Part shown: positions 50,580-59,529 of the stretch, one piece after another
How the letters are laid out: the number at the start of each line of letters is the position of its first letter
Numbering within the stretch: position 1 is the first letter of the stretch
From: Amycolatopsis balhimycina FH 1894
Lineage (GTDB): Bacteria > Actinomycetota > Actinomycetes > Mycobacteriales > Pseudonocardiaceae
Direction: 5' to 3'
Length of the DNA stretch: 64,000 nucleotides
Assembly: GCF_000384295.1 (NCBI RefSeq)
Contig: NZ_KB913037.1
Span: 3,163-67,162, forward strand
The notes under the pieces: model-generated
Seen by the model: only the letters and a program-made list of their open reading frames with translations
Database searches by the model: none
Told to the model about the DNA's origin: nothing
Position numbers and translations under genes: made by a program

Positions 50580-52247
50580 TTGGTTGAGGAACTGCGCGGC
50601 AACCCGGCGAGCCCCGGTGCGGCCGCCGGCCCGGTGGTGCGGCTGACCCCGCCCCCGGTGCTGCCGGAGCACTGGGACGCCCCGGCAGAGCCGGAAGCCG
50701 AACTGGCGGCCGCCACCGAAGCGCTCGACGCGGCGGTGGCGGACCTGGAGAAGCGCGCGGCCTCGGTCAGCGGCGAGGCGAAGTCCATCATGGACACCCA
50801 GATCATGATGGCCAAGGACGCCTCACTGACGGCGGGCATCCGCGCCTCGGTGGACAACGGGCGGCCGGCGGCGTGGGCGATTTCCGACGCCTTCGGCAAG
50901 CACGTCGCCGCGCTGGAGAGCATCGGCGGCTACGTCGGGGAGCGGGCGGCCGACCTGATCGACATCCGGGACCGGGCGATCGCCGCCGCGCTGGGGCTGG
51001 AGCCACCCGGCATTCCCGACGTCGACGGGGTGTTCGTCCTGGTGGGCCAGGACATCGCGCCGGCCGACACGGTCCTGCTCGACCCGGCGAAGGTGCTCGG
51101 CATCGTCACCGAGAAGGGGGGCCCGACGAGTCACACGGCGATCGTCGCCCGGGCGCTCGGGATCCCCGCGGTGGTCGGCTGCGCCGGCGCCGCGGGCCTC
51201 GAGGCCGGGCAGCGGGTCGCGGTCGACGGCGGGCGCGGCACGGTGGTCGTGGACCCGACCGACGACCACGTTCGCCAGGTCCGGGCCGAGTCCGACGCGC
51301 TGAAGGAAAAGCTCGCCCGGCACAGCGGTCCCGGCGCCACCGCCGACGGCCACCCGGTCAAGCTCCTGCTCAACGTCGGCAGCGTCGGCGGCGCCTCGGC
51401 CGAAGCCGCCGCCGACGCCGAAGGGGTCGGGCTCTTCCGCACCGAGTTCCTGTTCCTGGACCGCACGGAGGCCCCGTCGGTCGAGGAACAGCGGGCGGCC
51501 TACGGCGAGGTGCTGCGCGGGTTCGCCGGCCGTCCGGTGGTCATCCGGACGCTGGACGCCGGAGCCGACAAGTACATCCCGTTCGCCAACACCGAAGACG
51601 AGCCCAACCCGGCCCTCGGCGTGCGCGGCTACCGCGTCGGCGTCCGCCACCCGGAGCTGCTCACTGCGCAGCTGCGGGCGATCAGCCTGGCGGCCGCCGA
51701 CCACGACGCGGACGTGCGGGTGATGGCTCCGATGATCGCCACGCCGGCGGAGGCCGCGGCGTTCCGCGACCTGACCCGCGAGCACGGCATCGGCCGGGCC
51801 GGCGTCATGATCGAGGTGCCGGCCGCGGCGATCCGGGCGGCGGACATCCTGGCGGAGGTCGACTTCGTCAGCATCGGCACCAACGACCTGTCGCAGTACA
51901 CCTACGCCGCGGACCGGATGCTGGGTGAACTGGGGGAGCTGCTGGACCCCTGGCAGCCGGCGTTGCTGGCGCTCGTGGCAAACGTCGCGGCGGCGGCCAA
52001 GGAGGCGGGCAAGGCCGCCGGCATCTGCGGCGAGGCGGCCAGCGACCCGGGGCTGGCCCCGGTGTTCGCCGGCCTCGGCATCACCAGCCTGTCGATGTCG
52101 GTGTCCGCGGTCCCCGCGGTCCGCGCCGCCTTGACCGACTACACGCTCGAGCAGTGCGAAGTCCTGGCCCGCGAGGTGCTGTCCGCGCCCGACGCGCCGA
52201 AGGCCCGCCGGGTCGCGGCGGAGTTCGCCGCCAAGTCCGGCGGTTGA
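50580..52247 (+). CDS. ptsI: PTS enzyme I, phosphoenolpyruvate-protein phosphotransferase
   Basis: 555 residues, normal for EI. It has the phospho-acceptor His185 in GGPTSHTAIVAR, the PEP-binding FRTEFLFLDR and the C-terminal GICGEAASD with the active-site Cys. It takes phosphate from PEP and hands it to HPr. The TTG at 50580 is preceded by AAGGAGG at a good distance. Placement of the general EI within a sugar-specific operon makes this phosphorelay self-contained. Confidence 0.95.
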   Translation: MVEELRGNPASPGAAAGPVVRLTPPPVLPEHWDAPAEPEAELAAATEALDAAVADLEKRAASVSGEAKSIMDTQIMMAKDASLTAGIRASVDNGRPAAWAISDAFGKHVAALESIGGYVGERAADLIDIRDRAIAAALGLEPPGIPDVDGVFVLVGQDIAPADTVLLDPAKVLGIVTEKGGPTSHTAIVARALGIPAVVGCAGAAGLEAGQRVAVDGGRGTVVVDPTDDHVRQVRAESDALKEKLARHSGPGATADGHPVKLLLNVGSVGGASAEAAADAEGVGLFRTEFLFLDRTEAPSVEEQRAAYGEVLRGFAGRPVVIRTLDAGADKYIPFANTEDEPNPALGVRGYRVGVRHPELLTAQLRAISLAAADHDADVRVMAPMIATPAEAAAFRDLTREHGIGRAGVMIEVPAAAIRAADILAEVDFVSIGTNDLSQYTYAADRMLGELGELLDPWQPALLALVANVAAAAKEAGKAAGICGEAASDPGLAPVFAGLGITSLSMSVSAVPAVRAALTDYTLEQCEVLAREVLSAPDAPKARRVAAEFAAKSGG

Positions 52248-52296
52248 GCGGCCGCCGCCCGGGCAACGCGCTTTCAAACCAGATGGGAATACCGGA

Positions 52297-52581
52297 ATGT
52301 CCAGTAAAACAGTGGTAATCGGGTCGCCTGTCGGGCTGCATGCGCGGCCGGCCAAGCTGCTCGTCGAAGCGGCGGCCAGGCAGCCGGTGCCGGTGAAGAT
52401 CGGCCGCAGCGAGGACAAGCTGGTGGACGCCGCCAGCATCCTCGGGGTGATGGCCCTCGGCGTCCGCGGCGGCGAAGAAGTGCTGATCACGGCCGAGGGC
52501 GAAGGCGCGGAGAGCGCGGTGGCGGAGATCGCCGAGCTGCTGGCGCGCGATCTCGACTCGGCCGAGCAGTCGGCCGGCTGA
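52297..52581 (+). CDS. ptsH: PTS phosphocarrier protein HPr
   Basis: 94 residues with His15 in VGLHARPAK, the site phosphorylated by enzyme I. A Ser occurs in the AASILGVMALG segment, where the regulatory Ser of low-GC bacteria lies; whether it is used here is unknown. Last gene of the hexitol operon, 49 bases after ptsI. Confidence 0.96.
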   Translation: MSSKTVVIGSPVGLHARPAKLLVEAAARQPVPVKIGRSEDKLVDAASILGVMALGVRGGEEVLITAEGEGAESAVAEIAELLARDLDSAEQSAG

Positions 52582-52919
52582 CGCCGGTGGCCCGGCAGGT
52601 GACCCCCTGGCCGGCCGGGCCGCCGCGCGCCTGCGGTGTCCACTGAGGACCCCGGGTGCGCGCCCTGCCGGCCCTCGGATTTCCGGTGAGCCGTTCTGGT
52701 CACTGTCCGGACGGCTCACCGGACTCCCACGCGGTACGTCGCCGCGGTTTCGCCCACCCCCGGGCGGGACCGCGGCTTCGTCGTGGGTGCTTTCGGGCAC
52801 CGGCGCCGGACGAACGTGCCCATGCGTAAGGGCGCCGGCTTGTGCGCGGGCGGGCATGACGCCGCCCGGGCGCGACCCGGCGCCCGCTGCGAGGAGACAG
52901 GCTGTTCCCGGCGGCGCGC
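52582..52919. other. Intergenic region between convergent ptsH and deoR
   Basis: About 340 bases. Apart from the stem-loop at 52683-52722 I see no gene or regulatory site. Confidence 0.5.
52683..52722. terminator. Stem-loop, probable bidirectional terminator
   Basis: CCGGTGAGCCGT and ACGGCTCACCGG form a perfect 12-bp stem around a 16-base loop, between the end of the PTS operon and the end of the convergent DeoR gene. Confidence 0.75.
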
Positions 52920-53687
52920 TCAGGCGATGACCATGCGCGGTCCGGCTCCGGCGAGGTCTCGGGCTACGTGTTTGTCGATGCCGTCGTCGGTGATGAAGGT
53001 GTCGATGTCGGATAGTTCGGCGAAGCGGGCGAAGTGGTCGTTGCCGACTTTGGTGTGGTCGGCGAGGAGGACGGTGCGGCGGGCGCAGTTGATGGAGGCT
53101 TGTTTGACCATGGCTTCGGCGGTGTCGGGGGTGGTGAGGCCGCGTTCGAGGGATAGTCCGTTGGTGGCGATGAAGGCGACTTCGACGAAGGTGTCTCGGA
53201 GGGCTTGGAGGGCCCAGGAGTCGACGAGGGCGAGGGTGCGGCCGCGGAGTCGTCCGCCGACGAGCATGAGGGTGATGTTGGGGCGGGTGGAGAGGGTCGT
53301 GGCGATGGTGATGGAGTTGGTGACGACGGTGAGTTCGCGGTCGGCGGGGAGGTGTTCGGCGAGGCGGGCGGTGGTGCTGCCGGCGTCGAGGAGGATGGCG
53401 CCTTCTTCGGGGATTTCGGTGATGGCGGCTTTGGCGATGCGGTCTTTTTCGGTGGCCATGAGGGTGTTGCGGGTGGCGAGGGCGGGTTCGAACCCGAGGC
53501 GCTCGACGGGGATGGCGCCGCCGTGGACGCGGCGGAGCAGGCCGTGTCGTTCGAGTACGGTGAGGTCGCGGCGGACGGTTTCGGTGGTGACCGAGAACTC
53601 GGCGGCCAGTTCGGCCACGTCGACGCGACCGTTGGCACGTGCCCGGTCCAGGAACACACGCTGCCGTTCTTCTGCGTACATCGTCAT
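52920..53687 (-). CDS. DeoR/GlpR-family transcriptional regulator
   Basis: 255 residues. The N-terminal winged helix contains VDVAELAAEFSVTTETVRRDL and the family HGGAIP turn. The C-terminal sugar-phosphate sensor domain has LLDAGSTTARLAEHL, VTNS and IATNGLSLERGLTTPD. Such repressors bind sugar phosphates and control sugar operons. It faces the hexitol PTS operon and is its obvious regulator; similar 30-base elements upstream of both support that. ATG at 53687 or 53681 are both possible starts. Confidence 0.94.
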   Translation of the reverse strand: MTMYAEERQRVFLDRARANGRVDVAELAAEFSVTTETVRRDLTVLERHGLLRRVHGGAIPVERLGFEPALATRNTLMATEKDRIAKAAITEIPEEGAILLDAGSTTARLAEHLPADRELTVVTNSITIATTLSTRPNITLMLVGGRLRGRTLALVDSWALQALRDTFVEVAFIATNGLSLERGLTTPDTAEAMVKQASINCARRTVLLADHTKVGNDHFARFAELSDIDTFITDDGIDKHVARDLAGAGPRMVIA

Positions 53688-53843
53688 CGCCTTTGGTGGT
53701 GCGGAGCCCGCGGTGGTCGGTGCAGTGGTGCCGGATTGGCCTGTTGCCCAGCGTAACGGTTCACGGGAACAAGGCCAACGCGCTGTGTTGTTTTGATGTC
53801 GGTTTTCGTGGGTTCGACCCCGGGCGTGCGGGTCTGTGGCCAG

Positions 53844-53876
53844 TTTACTGGGGAAAACGTTGATATGGTCAGTAAA
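53844..53876. promoter_or_regulatory. Inverted repeat in the deoR upstream region
   Basis: TTTACTG (53844-53850) and CAGTAAA (53870-53876) are inverted with 19 bases between, in a locally AT-rich stretch. It may be part of the deoR promoter or an operator. Confidence 0.35.
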
Positions 53877-53900
53877 TCGCGCCCTTAGTCACACGAAGTC

Positions 53901-53931
53901 TTGCCAAAGCCATACGAACCCAAGTAACGTC
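53901..53931. promoter_or_regulatory. Operator-like element upstream of deoR
   Basis: Starts TTGCCAAAGCCATACGAACC and matches 46488-46517 at about 23 of 30 positions, with ACGAAC and AAC cores at the same spacing. It lies about 215 bases before the deoR start, so autoregulation is possible. Confidence 0.45.
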
Positions 53932-54174
53932 CAAATCACGCGATCAACAAGGCGAAAGCCGAGAAGATCGCCGTCACGTGCGACGCCGGCCCCGCTATCA
54001 GTTTTGGGCCGGCCGCCACGGTGGCGAGGTGCCCGGTACCGGTGGAGGCTCGCCGATCGGTAGCGACCCCGGTGACGCCGACCTGGTGTCGTGCCGGCAA
54101 GCCCTGGCGTTCTGGACGCCCTCCGGGCGCGATCGCCACACGAGCCGGGAACGTGATCGAGGAAGGAGCCGATC

Positions 54175-54321
54175 TTGCCTGCCGAGACCATGACCATGCC
54201 GACCGTGGACGCGATCCGGTTCCCCCGGGAAACCACCGTCGTCGGCGCGTACGGCTCCAGTCCGCCGATCGGCCGTGACGACGGCGCCAAGACCGCCGGG
54301 TCGAACGGGTGCGCGCGCTGA
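54175..54321 (+). CDS. Small protein of unknown function, 48 residues
   Basis: A TTG start follows GGAAGGAG with six bases between, an excellent ribosome binding site. All but about four of the 47 codons after the start end in G or C, as in real genes of this genome. The peptide has a Thr/Met-rich start (MPAETMTMPTVDAIRFPRET), a middle VVGAYGSSPP and an end KTAGSNGCAR with one Cys. I do not recognise it. It has no membrane segment or obvious leader-core split, though a modified peptide precursor cannot be ruled out. It lies between the DeoR region and the PAS-LuxR regulator, on the regulator's strand. Confidence 0.5.
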   Translation: MPAETMTMPTVDAIRFPRETTVVGAYGSSPPIGRDDGAKTAGSNGCAR

Positions 54322-54501
54322 CGGGTGCCCCGGGTGGTGCCGCCGCGCGGCGGACATCGATTGACTCGAAACAGGACCTTCTGCGGCGCTGCCCGCAGGA
54401 AGACAATCCGGCTGAGATCGAGCCGGGCGCGGAGGCCGGGAAACCGCTGCCGCGAGTCAGGTTGAGGGCGGTCCCACTCTGGTACTGCCGGAAAGTCGGT
54501 G

Positions 54502-55191
54502 ATGGTGATGATGGAAAGTGCGACTGCGGTACCAGGTTCCGGTCTCGCCGCGATGCCGAACCCGTCCGATGGTGCCGACACCAAGACCTGCATGGCCAGC
54601 CTGCTGCCGGACCTGACCGTGGTGGCGGCCAACGACGAGTTCTTCGAGCAGTTCGGCCGGAGCTCCGCCGACGTGTGCGGGCGCGGGCTCTACGAGCTGC
54701 TGCACCCGGGTACCCAGGCCGTGCTGGACCGGCACTTCGCCGGGCTGGTGAAACGCGGCCACAATCGCTTCGCCGAGCGCGTGCTCGGCATGTACGGGCC
54801 CGACAACCTGTTCTCCGGTGAGCTGACCGCGGTGGCGGTGCGCGGCGAGACCGACGAGCTGTCGTCGATCGTCGTGCTGGTCTCCCCGGACGGCGTCATC
54901 GCCGAGGAAGCCGAGGTCCCCGAGCAGGGCCGCCGCCGGTCACGCGCCCGGAAGGCGCTGCTGACCGAGCTCGACGGGCGGATCCTGGAAGGGGTGGCGG
55001 CCGGTGCGTCCACCGTGCAGCTGGCCAGCCGCCTGTACCTGAGCCGCCAGGGCGTGGAGTACCACGTCGGCTCGATGCTGCGGAAGCTCCGGGTGTCGAA
55101 CCGGCCGGCCCTGGTTTCCCGGGCCTACTCGATGGGTCTGCTCGCCGCCGACTGCTGGCCGCCCCGGGTCGTGCCCGGCGTGGTGACCTGA
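54502..55191 (+). CDS. PAS-LuxR transcriptional regulator (PimM type)
   Basis: About 229 residues. A PAS domain (LLPDLTVVAANDEFFEQFGRS onward) comes first and a LuxR-type helix-turn-helix (LASRLYLSRQGVEYHVGSML) last. This pairing is typical of pathway activators of the PimM group, best known from polyene macrolide clusters, which bind the 16-bp site CTVGGGAWWTCCCBAG. Close matches to that site lie upstream of the three transcription units to the right. Several in-frame starts are packed at 54499-54513; I use the ATG at 54502, with GGAAAG upstream. It is probably the activator of the second cluster. Confidence 0.9.
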   Translation: MVMMESATAVPGSGLAAMPNPSDGADTKTCMASLLPDLTVVAANDEFFEQFGRSSADVCGRGLYELLHPGTQAVLDRHFAGLVKRGHNRFAERVLGMYGPDNLFSGELTAVAVRGETDELSSIVVLVSPDGVIAEEAEVPEQGRRRSRARKALLTELDGRILEGVAAGASTVQLASRLYLSRQGVEYHVGSMLRKLRVSNRPALVSRAYSMGLLAADCWPPRVVPGVVT

Positions 55192-55198
55192 CGGACAT

Positions 55199-55263
55199 CC
55201 CCAACGGAAAAGCCGTGGCGGTGCCCCTGGCGAAGGGGCACCGCCACGGCTTTTCCGTTGGGG
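55199..55263. terminator. Very long perfect hairpin between convergent genes
   Basis: Two 29-base arms (55199-55227 and 55235-55263) are exactly complementary around a 7-base loop. The right arm contains TTTT and the left AAAA, so it can end transcription both ways, after the PAS-LuxR gene and after the DUF5988-like gene. Confidence 0.85.
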
Positions 55264-55333
55264 TGCGTAAGCGCGTGCTCTCCGGTGGCGATCCGGGCGA
55301 GCCGGTGAAGGGAGGACCGGCTCGCCCCGGGTT

Positions 55334-55546
55334 TCACTCGGCGACGCGGGTGCTGCCGCACCAGCGGAAGACGGCGGCCTCGGCCCCGTCCACCACCGAA
55401 AACTCGCCGTCGTGGCTGAAGTGCTCGTAGCCCGCTCCGTGCGGGATCTTCAGCTTCTCCTCGAGCCCGGTGGTCACCTCGCGGGTCCGATCGTTCGCGG
55501 GCAGGCCGGCGGGCCCGCCGATCAACGTCGCTTTCCTGGCCGACAC
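55334..55546 (-). CDS. DUF5988-like small protein
   Basis: 70 residues. ATLIGGPAGLP at the start, LKIPHGAGYEHF in the middle and VFRWCGSTRVAE at the end match, as I recall it, the DUF5988 family found beside NRPS and PKS genes in actinomycetes. Its function is unknown. GAGGAGGT precedes the GTG start. It follows the type II thioesterase gene on the same strand by 51 bases, so the two form an operon. Confidence 0.8.
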   Translation of the reverse strand: MSARKATLIGGPAGLPANDRTREVTTGLEEKLKIPHGAGYEHFSHDGEFSVVDGAEAAVFRWCGSTRVAE

Positions 55547-55597
55547 AGCGGATACCTCCTCGTTGCGGTGATGGGCGGTCGCCGGGCCCGGCGTGGG

Positions 55598-56377
55598 TCA
55601 GGCCCGGACGGCGTGGGTGGCGGCGACCCGGGCCAGCTCGGCCCGCAAGCGCGCCAGCACGTCCGCCGAGTGCTCCACCAGGAAGAAGTGGCCGCCGCGG
55701 TAGACGTGCATGGCGAAGGCGCCGGTGGTGTGCTGCCCCCACATCCGGGCCTCTTCGGCCGTCACCTTGGGATCGGTGTCGCCGATGAAGACGGTGACCG
55801 GGCAGGGCACCAGCCGGTCCGGCGGGCAGCTGTAGGTTTCGATGGCGGTGAAGTCGCCCCGGATGGCGGGCAGCGCCATCCGGCGGATCTCCTCGTCGTC
55901 CAGCAACGCCGTGTCGGTGCCGCCGAGCTCCTGGACCTCGGCGATGATGCCGTCGTCGCCGAGCAGGTGCACGAACTCCTCGCGGACGGTCGCCGGGCCG
56001 CGGCGGCCGGACGCGACCAGCGACGCCGGTGCGCCGCCACCCGCTGCCGCCAGGCGGTGCGCCACCTCGAAGGCGAGGATCGCGCCCATGCTGTGTCCGA
56101 AGTAGACGGTCGGCATCGGCGGCAGGCCGCCCAGCACGGCGGTCAGCCGCGCGGCGTACTCGTCGACGGACCGGATGACCGGTTCCCGGCGCCGGTCCTG
56201 CCGTCCCGGGTACTGCAGCGAGATCACGTCCGCAGCGGGCGCCAGGGCGCGCGCCACCGGCTGGAAGAAGCTCGCCGCGCCACCCGCGTGCGGGAAGCAG
56301 ACCAGCCGGGCCGTCGCGTCCGGCGTGCCGGCGAAGCGGCGGATCCAGAGTGCGGCTTCGGTTTCTGAGATGTCCAC
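55598..56377 (-). CDS. Type II thioesterase (second cluster)
   Basis: 259 residues with CFPHAGGAASFF near the start, the nucleophile motif GHSMGA, an Asp in FIGDTDPKV and the catalytic His in YRGGHFFLVEH. It clears wrongly loaded carrier domains of the adjacent NRPS/PKS system. GTG start at 56377. It is transcribed away from the C-A-PCP gene, with a PAS-LuxR-like box between them. Confidence 0.94.
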   Translation of the reverse strand: MDISETEAALWIRRFAGTPDATARLVCFPHAGGAASFFQPVARALAPAADVISLQYPGRQDRRREPVIRSVDEYAARLTAVLGGLPPMPTVYFGHSMGAILAFEVAHRLAAAGGGAPASLVASGRRGPATVREEFVHLLGDDGIIAEVQELGGTDTALLDDEEIRRMALPAIRGDFTAIETYSCPPDRLVPCPVTVFIGDTDPKVTAEEARMWGQHTTGAFAMHVYRGGHFFLVEHSADVLARLRAELARVAATHAVRA

Positions 56378-56401
56378 TTCGGAAGGGTAGGTCGCGGCTC
56401 G

Positions 56402-56417
56402 GGCGAGAAATCCCTAG
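56402..56417. promoter_or_regulatory. PAS-LuxR operator-like site between divergent genes
   Basis: GGCGAGAAATCCCTAG agrees with the palindromic consensus CTVGGGAWWTCCCBAG at 13 of 16 positions. It lies 25 bases from the thioesterase start and 136 from the C-A-PCP start. Confidence 0.55.
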
Positions 56418-56552
56418 ACAGCGGCGGTCCGGCCCCGCGCGTGGCTGCTTCCGGGACTTCTCCTAGAAGTGCGCCGATTTGTTGTGACCGGCTGATTCCG
56501 GGATGCAGACTTCGACCCGGAGTTGTCGACTGAAGCGGGACGGAGCACGGCG

Positions 56553-59528
56553 ATGACCGATCGTCTACCGGAAGACGCCGCCTTCACGCGGCTGGTGTGC
56601 CCGATCGAGCAGTGGTTCCTCGGCTTCCCGGCGAAGATGTCACCGGTCACGAACTTCTGTGTCGAAGGCGCCGGCCGGCTGGACACCGAGAGCCTGCGCC
56701 GCGCGGTGGCCGTCGCTTCCGAGGCGTGCCCGGGCGCCCGGCTCGTCCGCCGTGGTCGCCGCTGGGTCGACGGGGGTGCCGACCCGGCCGTCAAGGTGGT
56801 CTCCGGCGTCGCGGACCCCTGCGCCGCGCCCGAACTGCGCTCGCCGCTGCCCAACCGCTCCGGCGCGAACTGCGAGGTGCTGCTGCTCGACGGTCCCGAG
56901 CCGACCGTGGTGCTGCGGGCGAGCCACGTGGTGATGGACGGGCGCGGGCTGATCCTCTGGGCGCGAGACGTGTTCCGCGCCCTGCGCGGGGAGGAACCGG
57001 CCGGCGCGCGGTCGACCGGGACCGTGCTGGACCTCGACAACCCGTTCTACAGCCAGGCCGGCCAAGCCGAGGCGGCCACCAAGGTGCCGTCCTTGCTCGG
57101 GATCCCGCCGCGCGCGGACATCCGCCGGCAGCTGTGGCGGCGGCGGACGGTCGACGGGAACTTCCCGGCGTTGAGCGCCAAGCTGGCCGCCGCCGTGACC
57201 GCGTTCTCCGGCCGGCCCACCGCGCCGATCCGGTTTCCGCTGGACCTGCGCCCGTTCCACCCCGAGATCCGGTCCACCGGCAACCTGTCGCTCGTCCTGT
57301 CCCTGGACGTGGCGGCCGTCGACTCGTGGGAAGAGATCTACCAGCGGCTGCTGGCCGCGCTGAGCGACCAGGACGGCCGGGTCTCGGCCCCCGACCCCAG
57401 CATCCTCAAGGCGCCCGTCCCGCTGCTGCGGTACTTCATCCGGCGCGCCGAGCGCTCGGCCCGCCGGGAGGACCGGTTCAGCGCCACGGCCAACGTGAAC
57501 AACCTCGGCCGGGTTCCGGCGGAGTGGTTCCACACCGGCACGTTCGAGGCCGCCGGCGCGTACATGGTGTCGCCGATGGAGCCGGCCACGCCGGTGTCCG
57601 TCGTGGCGACCGAGGGCGACGGCCGCACCGACCTCACGGTGGCCTGGTGGGACGGCCCCGGCATGTCCGAGCGGGTCGACGCCCTGCTCGACACCGTCGG
57701 CGAGGCGCTCGCTCCGGCCGTCCACCGCGAGCAGGGCCGGCTGACGTCCGCGGCGCTGCCGGATCCGGGCCCCGGAATCGTGGACCGGTTCCTGGAACAG
57801 GTCCGCCGCCGTCCGGACGCGATCGCGGTGAGCGCGTCGGACGGCGAGGTCACCTACGCCGAGCTGGACCGGCGGATGCGCGGTGTCGCGAAGTCCCTGC
57901 GGGAGCTGGGAGTCGGCCGCGAGGACGTGGTCGGGCTGCTCGCGGACAAGACCGTGGACGCCGTCGCCGGAGCGTGGGGCACCCTGATGGCCGGCGCCGC
58001 GTACCTGCCGATGGACCCACAGCACCCGGACGCCCGCATCCGGACCCTCCTGGCCGACGCGAAGGCCGCGGCCTGCCTGGTCACCCGGCCGCACGACCGG
58101 CGCGACCACCGCCCGGACGGCTGCGCCGGGCTCGTGCTCGACGACCTGCCGCGCGACGCCGACCTGGAGCCGGCCGCCCCGGCGCCCGGCGACCTCGCCT
58201 ACGTCGTCTACACCTCGGGTTCGACCGGCCGGCCCAAGGGCGTCGAGGTCGAACACCGGAGCATCGCGGCGTACGCGACCTGCGCGACGAAGGAACACGG
58301 CATCGGCCCGGCCACCCGGCTGCCGCTGCTCTGCTCGCTGTCTTTCGACCTCGCGCAGCTCTCGCTGATCCTGCCCCTCACCGTCGGGGGCACGCTGCAG
58401 CTGCTGCGCGACGAGATCAGCCACCTCGGCCTGCAGGAGGTCCTCGACGCCGGGGCCACGACGCTCTCCCTCACGCCCTCGCACCTCGACCTCATCACCC
58501 GCCTGGAGCTGCGGCCGGGCGCGGTGCGGACCCTGCTGGTCATCGGCGAGCAGTTCACCCGCGGGGTGGCCCTGCGCGCCCGGCAGGTGTTCGGGCCGGA
58601 CTGCCTGATCACCAACATGTACGGACCGGCCGAGGCCACCATCGGCGTCGGGTACCACGACTTCGACGCCGACCGCGACGAGGGCGCGGCCGTGCCGATC
58701 GGCGTGCCGTACGACGGCGTCACCTACCACGTGCTCGACGCCGGCCGGGGTTACGTCGCCCCCGGCGAGCCCGGCGAGCTGTACATCGGCGGCAGCCAGC
58801 TCGCCCGGGGCTACCGGGGCCGGCCCGACCTGACGCGCGAGCGGTTCGTCCGGCTGGCCGACGGCGGCCGGGTCTACCGCACGGGCGACATCGTGCGCCG
58901 GCTGCCCGGCGGCGGCCTGGAGTTCTGCGGGCGGATCGACGACCAGATCAAGGTGCTCGGCCACCGCATCGAGCCCGCCGAGATCGCGCAGACCATGGAG
59001 ACGCACCCGGCCGTGTCCGGCGCCGTGGTCGTCGCGCGCTCCCGGCCGGGCCACCGCGACAAGACGTTGTGCGGGTACGTCACCGCCGCCGACGGGCCGA
59101 TCGACATCGGCGAGCTGACCGGCTACCTGGCCGAACAGCTGCCCGGCTACCTGGTGCCGGCCACGATCGTGCCGGTCGCGGAGTTCCCGCGCTCGATGAA
59201 CGGCAAGATCGCGACCGCGTCGCTGCCGGACCCGTTCGGGGACGCGAAGCCGGTGGCCGGCGGGGCGCTCGAAGGCATGGAGGACACGGTGGCGCGGATC
59301 TGGTCGCAGGTGCTCGGCGTCGAGGCCGACCGGTTGCACGGCGCCAGTGATTTCCACCGGCTCGGCGGCGACTCGCTGTCGCTGATCACCATGGTCGCGC
59401 AGGTCGCCCGGCACGCCACGGGTCCGGACGGTGAGCGCGCGTTCGTCAGCCGGCTGCCCGAGATCATCCGCCGGACGACCGTCGAGCACGTGGCCGAACT
59501 GGCTGTGCAGGCTCGGGCGGGGCAGTGA
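56553..59528 (+). CDS. Nonribosomal peptide synthetase, C-A-PCP (second cluster)
   Basis: 991 residues. The first 400 are a condensation-like domain opening with PIEQWFLGFP; its active-site motif is SHVVMDG, so the first His is lost but the usual catalytic second His remains. The A domain (about 420-900) has [26 protein letters not shown] and NGKI. Its code reads DLLSLIMIGK by hand, which I cannot assign. The PCP (about 910-980) has LGGDSL. The ATG at 56553 follows GGACGGAG. It may prepare an amino acid starter for the PKS encoded downstream, with the N-terminal domain acylating or transferring it; that is inference. Confidence 0.9.
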   Translation: MTDRLPEDAAFTRLVCPIEQWFLGFPAKMSPVTNFCVEGAGRLDTESLRRAVAVASEACPGARLVRRGRRWVDGGADPAVKVVSGVADPCAAPELRSPLPNRSGANCEVLLLDGPEPTVVLRASHVVMDGRGLILWARDVFRALRGEEPAGARSTGTVLDLDNPFYSQAGQAEAATKVPSLLGIPPRADIRRQLWRRRTVDGNFPALSAKLAAAVTAFSGRPTAPIRFPLDLRPFHPEIRSTGNLSLVLSLDVAAVDSWEEIYQRLLAALSDQDGRVSAPDPSILKAPVPLLRYFIRRAERSARREDRFSATANVNNLGRVPAEWFHTGTFEAAGAYMVSPMEPATPVSVVATEGDGRTDLTVAWWDGPGMSERVDALLDTVGEALAPAVHREQGRLTSAALPDPGPGIVDRFLEQVRRRPDAIAVSASDGEVTYAELDRRMRGVAKSLRELGVGREDVVGLLADKTVDAVAGAWGTLMAGAAYLPMDPQHPDARIRTLLADAKAAACLVTRPHDRRDHRPDGCAGLVLDDLPRDADLEPAAPAPGDLAYVVYTSGSTGRPKGVEVEHRSIAAYATCATKEHGIGPATRLPLLCSLSFDLAQLSLILPLTVGGTLQLLRDEISHLGLQEVLDAGATTLSLTPSHLDLITRLELRPGAVRTLLVIGEQFTRGVALRARQVFGPDCLITNMYGPAEATIGVGYHDFDADRDEGAAVPIGVPYDGVTYHVLDAGRGYVAPGEPGELYIGGSQLARGYRGRPDLTRERFVRLADGGRVYRTGDIVRRLPGGGLEFCGRIDDQIKVLGHRIEPAEIAQTMETHPAVSGAVVVARSRPGHRDKTLCGYVTAADGPIDIGELTGYLAEQLPGYLVPATIVPVAEFPRSMNGKIATASLPDPFGDAKPVAGGALEGMEDTVARIWSQVLGVEADRLHGASDFHRLGGDSLSLITMVAQVARHATGPDGERAFVSRLPEIIRRTTVEHVAELAVQARAGQ

Positions 59529-59529
59529 A

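Larger units (their letters stand above)
53688..54174. other. Intergenic region upstream of deoR and of the second cluster
   Basis: About 490 bases. The part near 53830-53960 is more AT-rich than its surroundings and holds an inverted repeat and an operator-like element, so it is probably the deoR control region. The rest shows nothing I can name. Confidence 0.5.
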
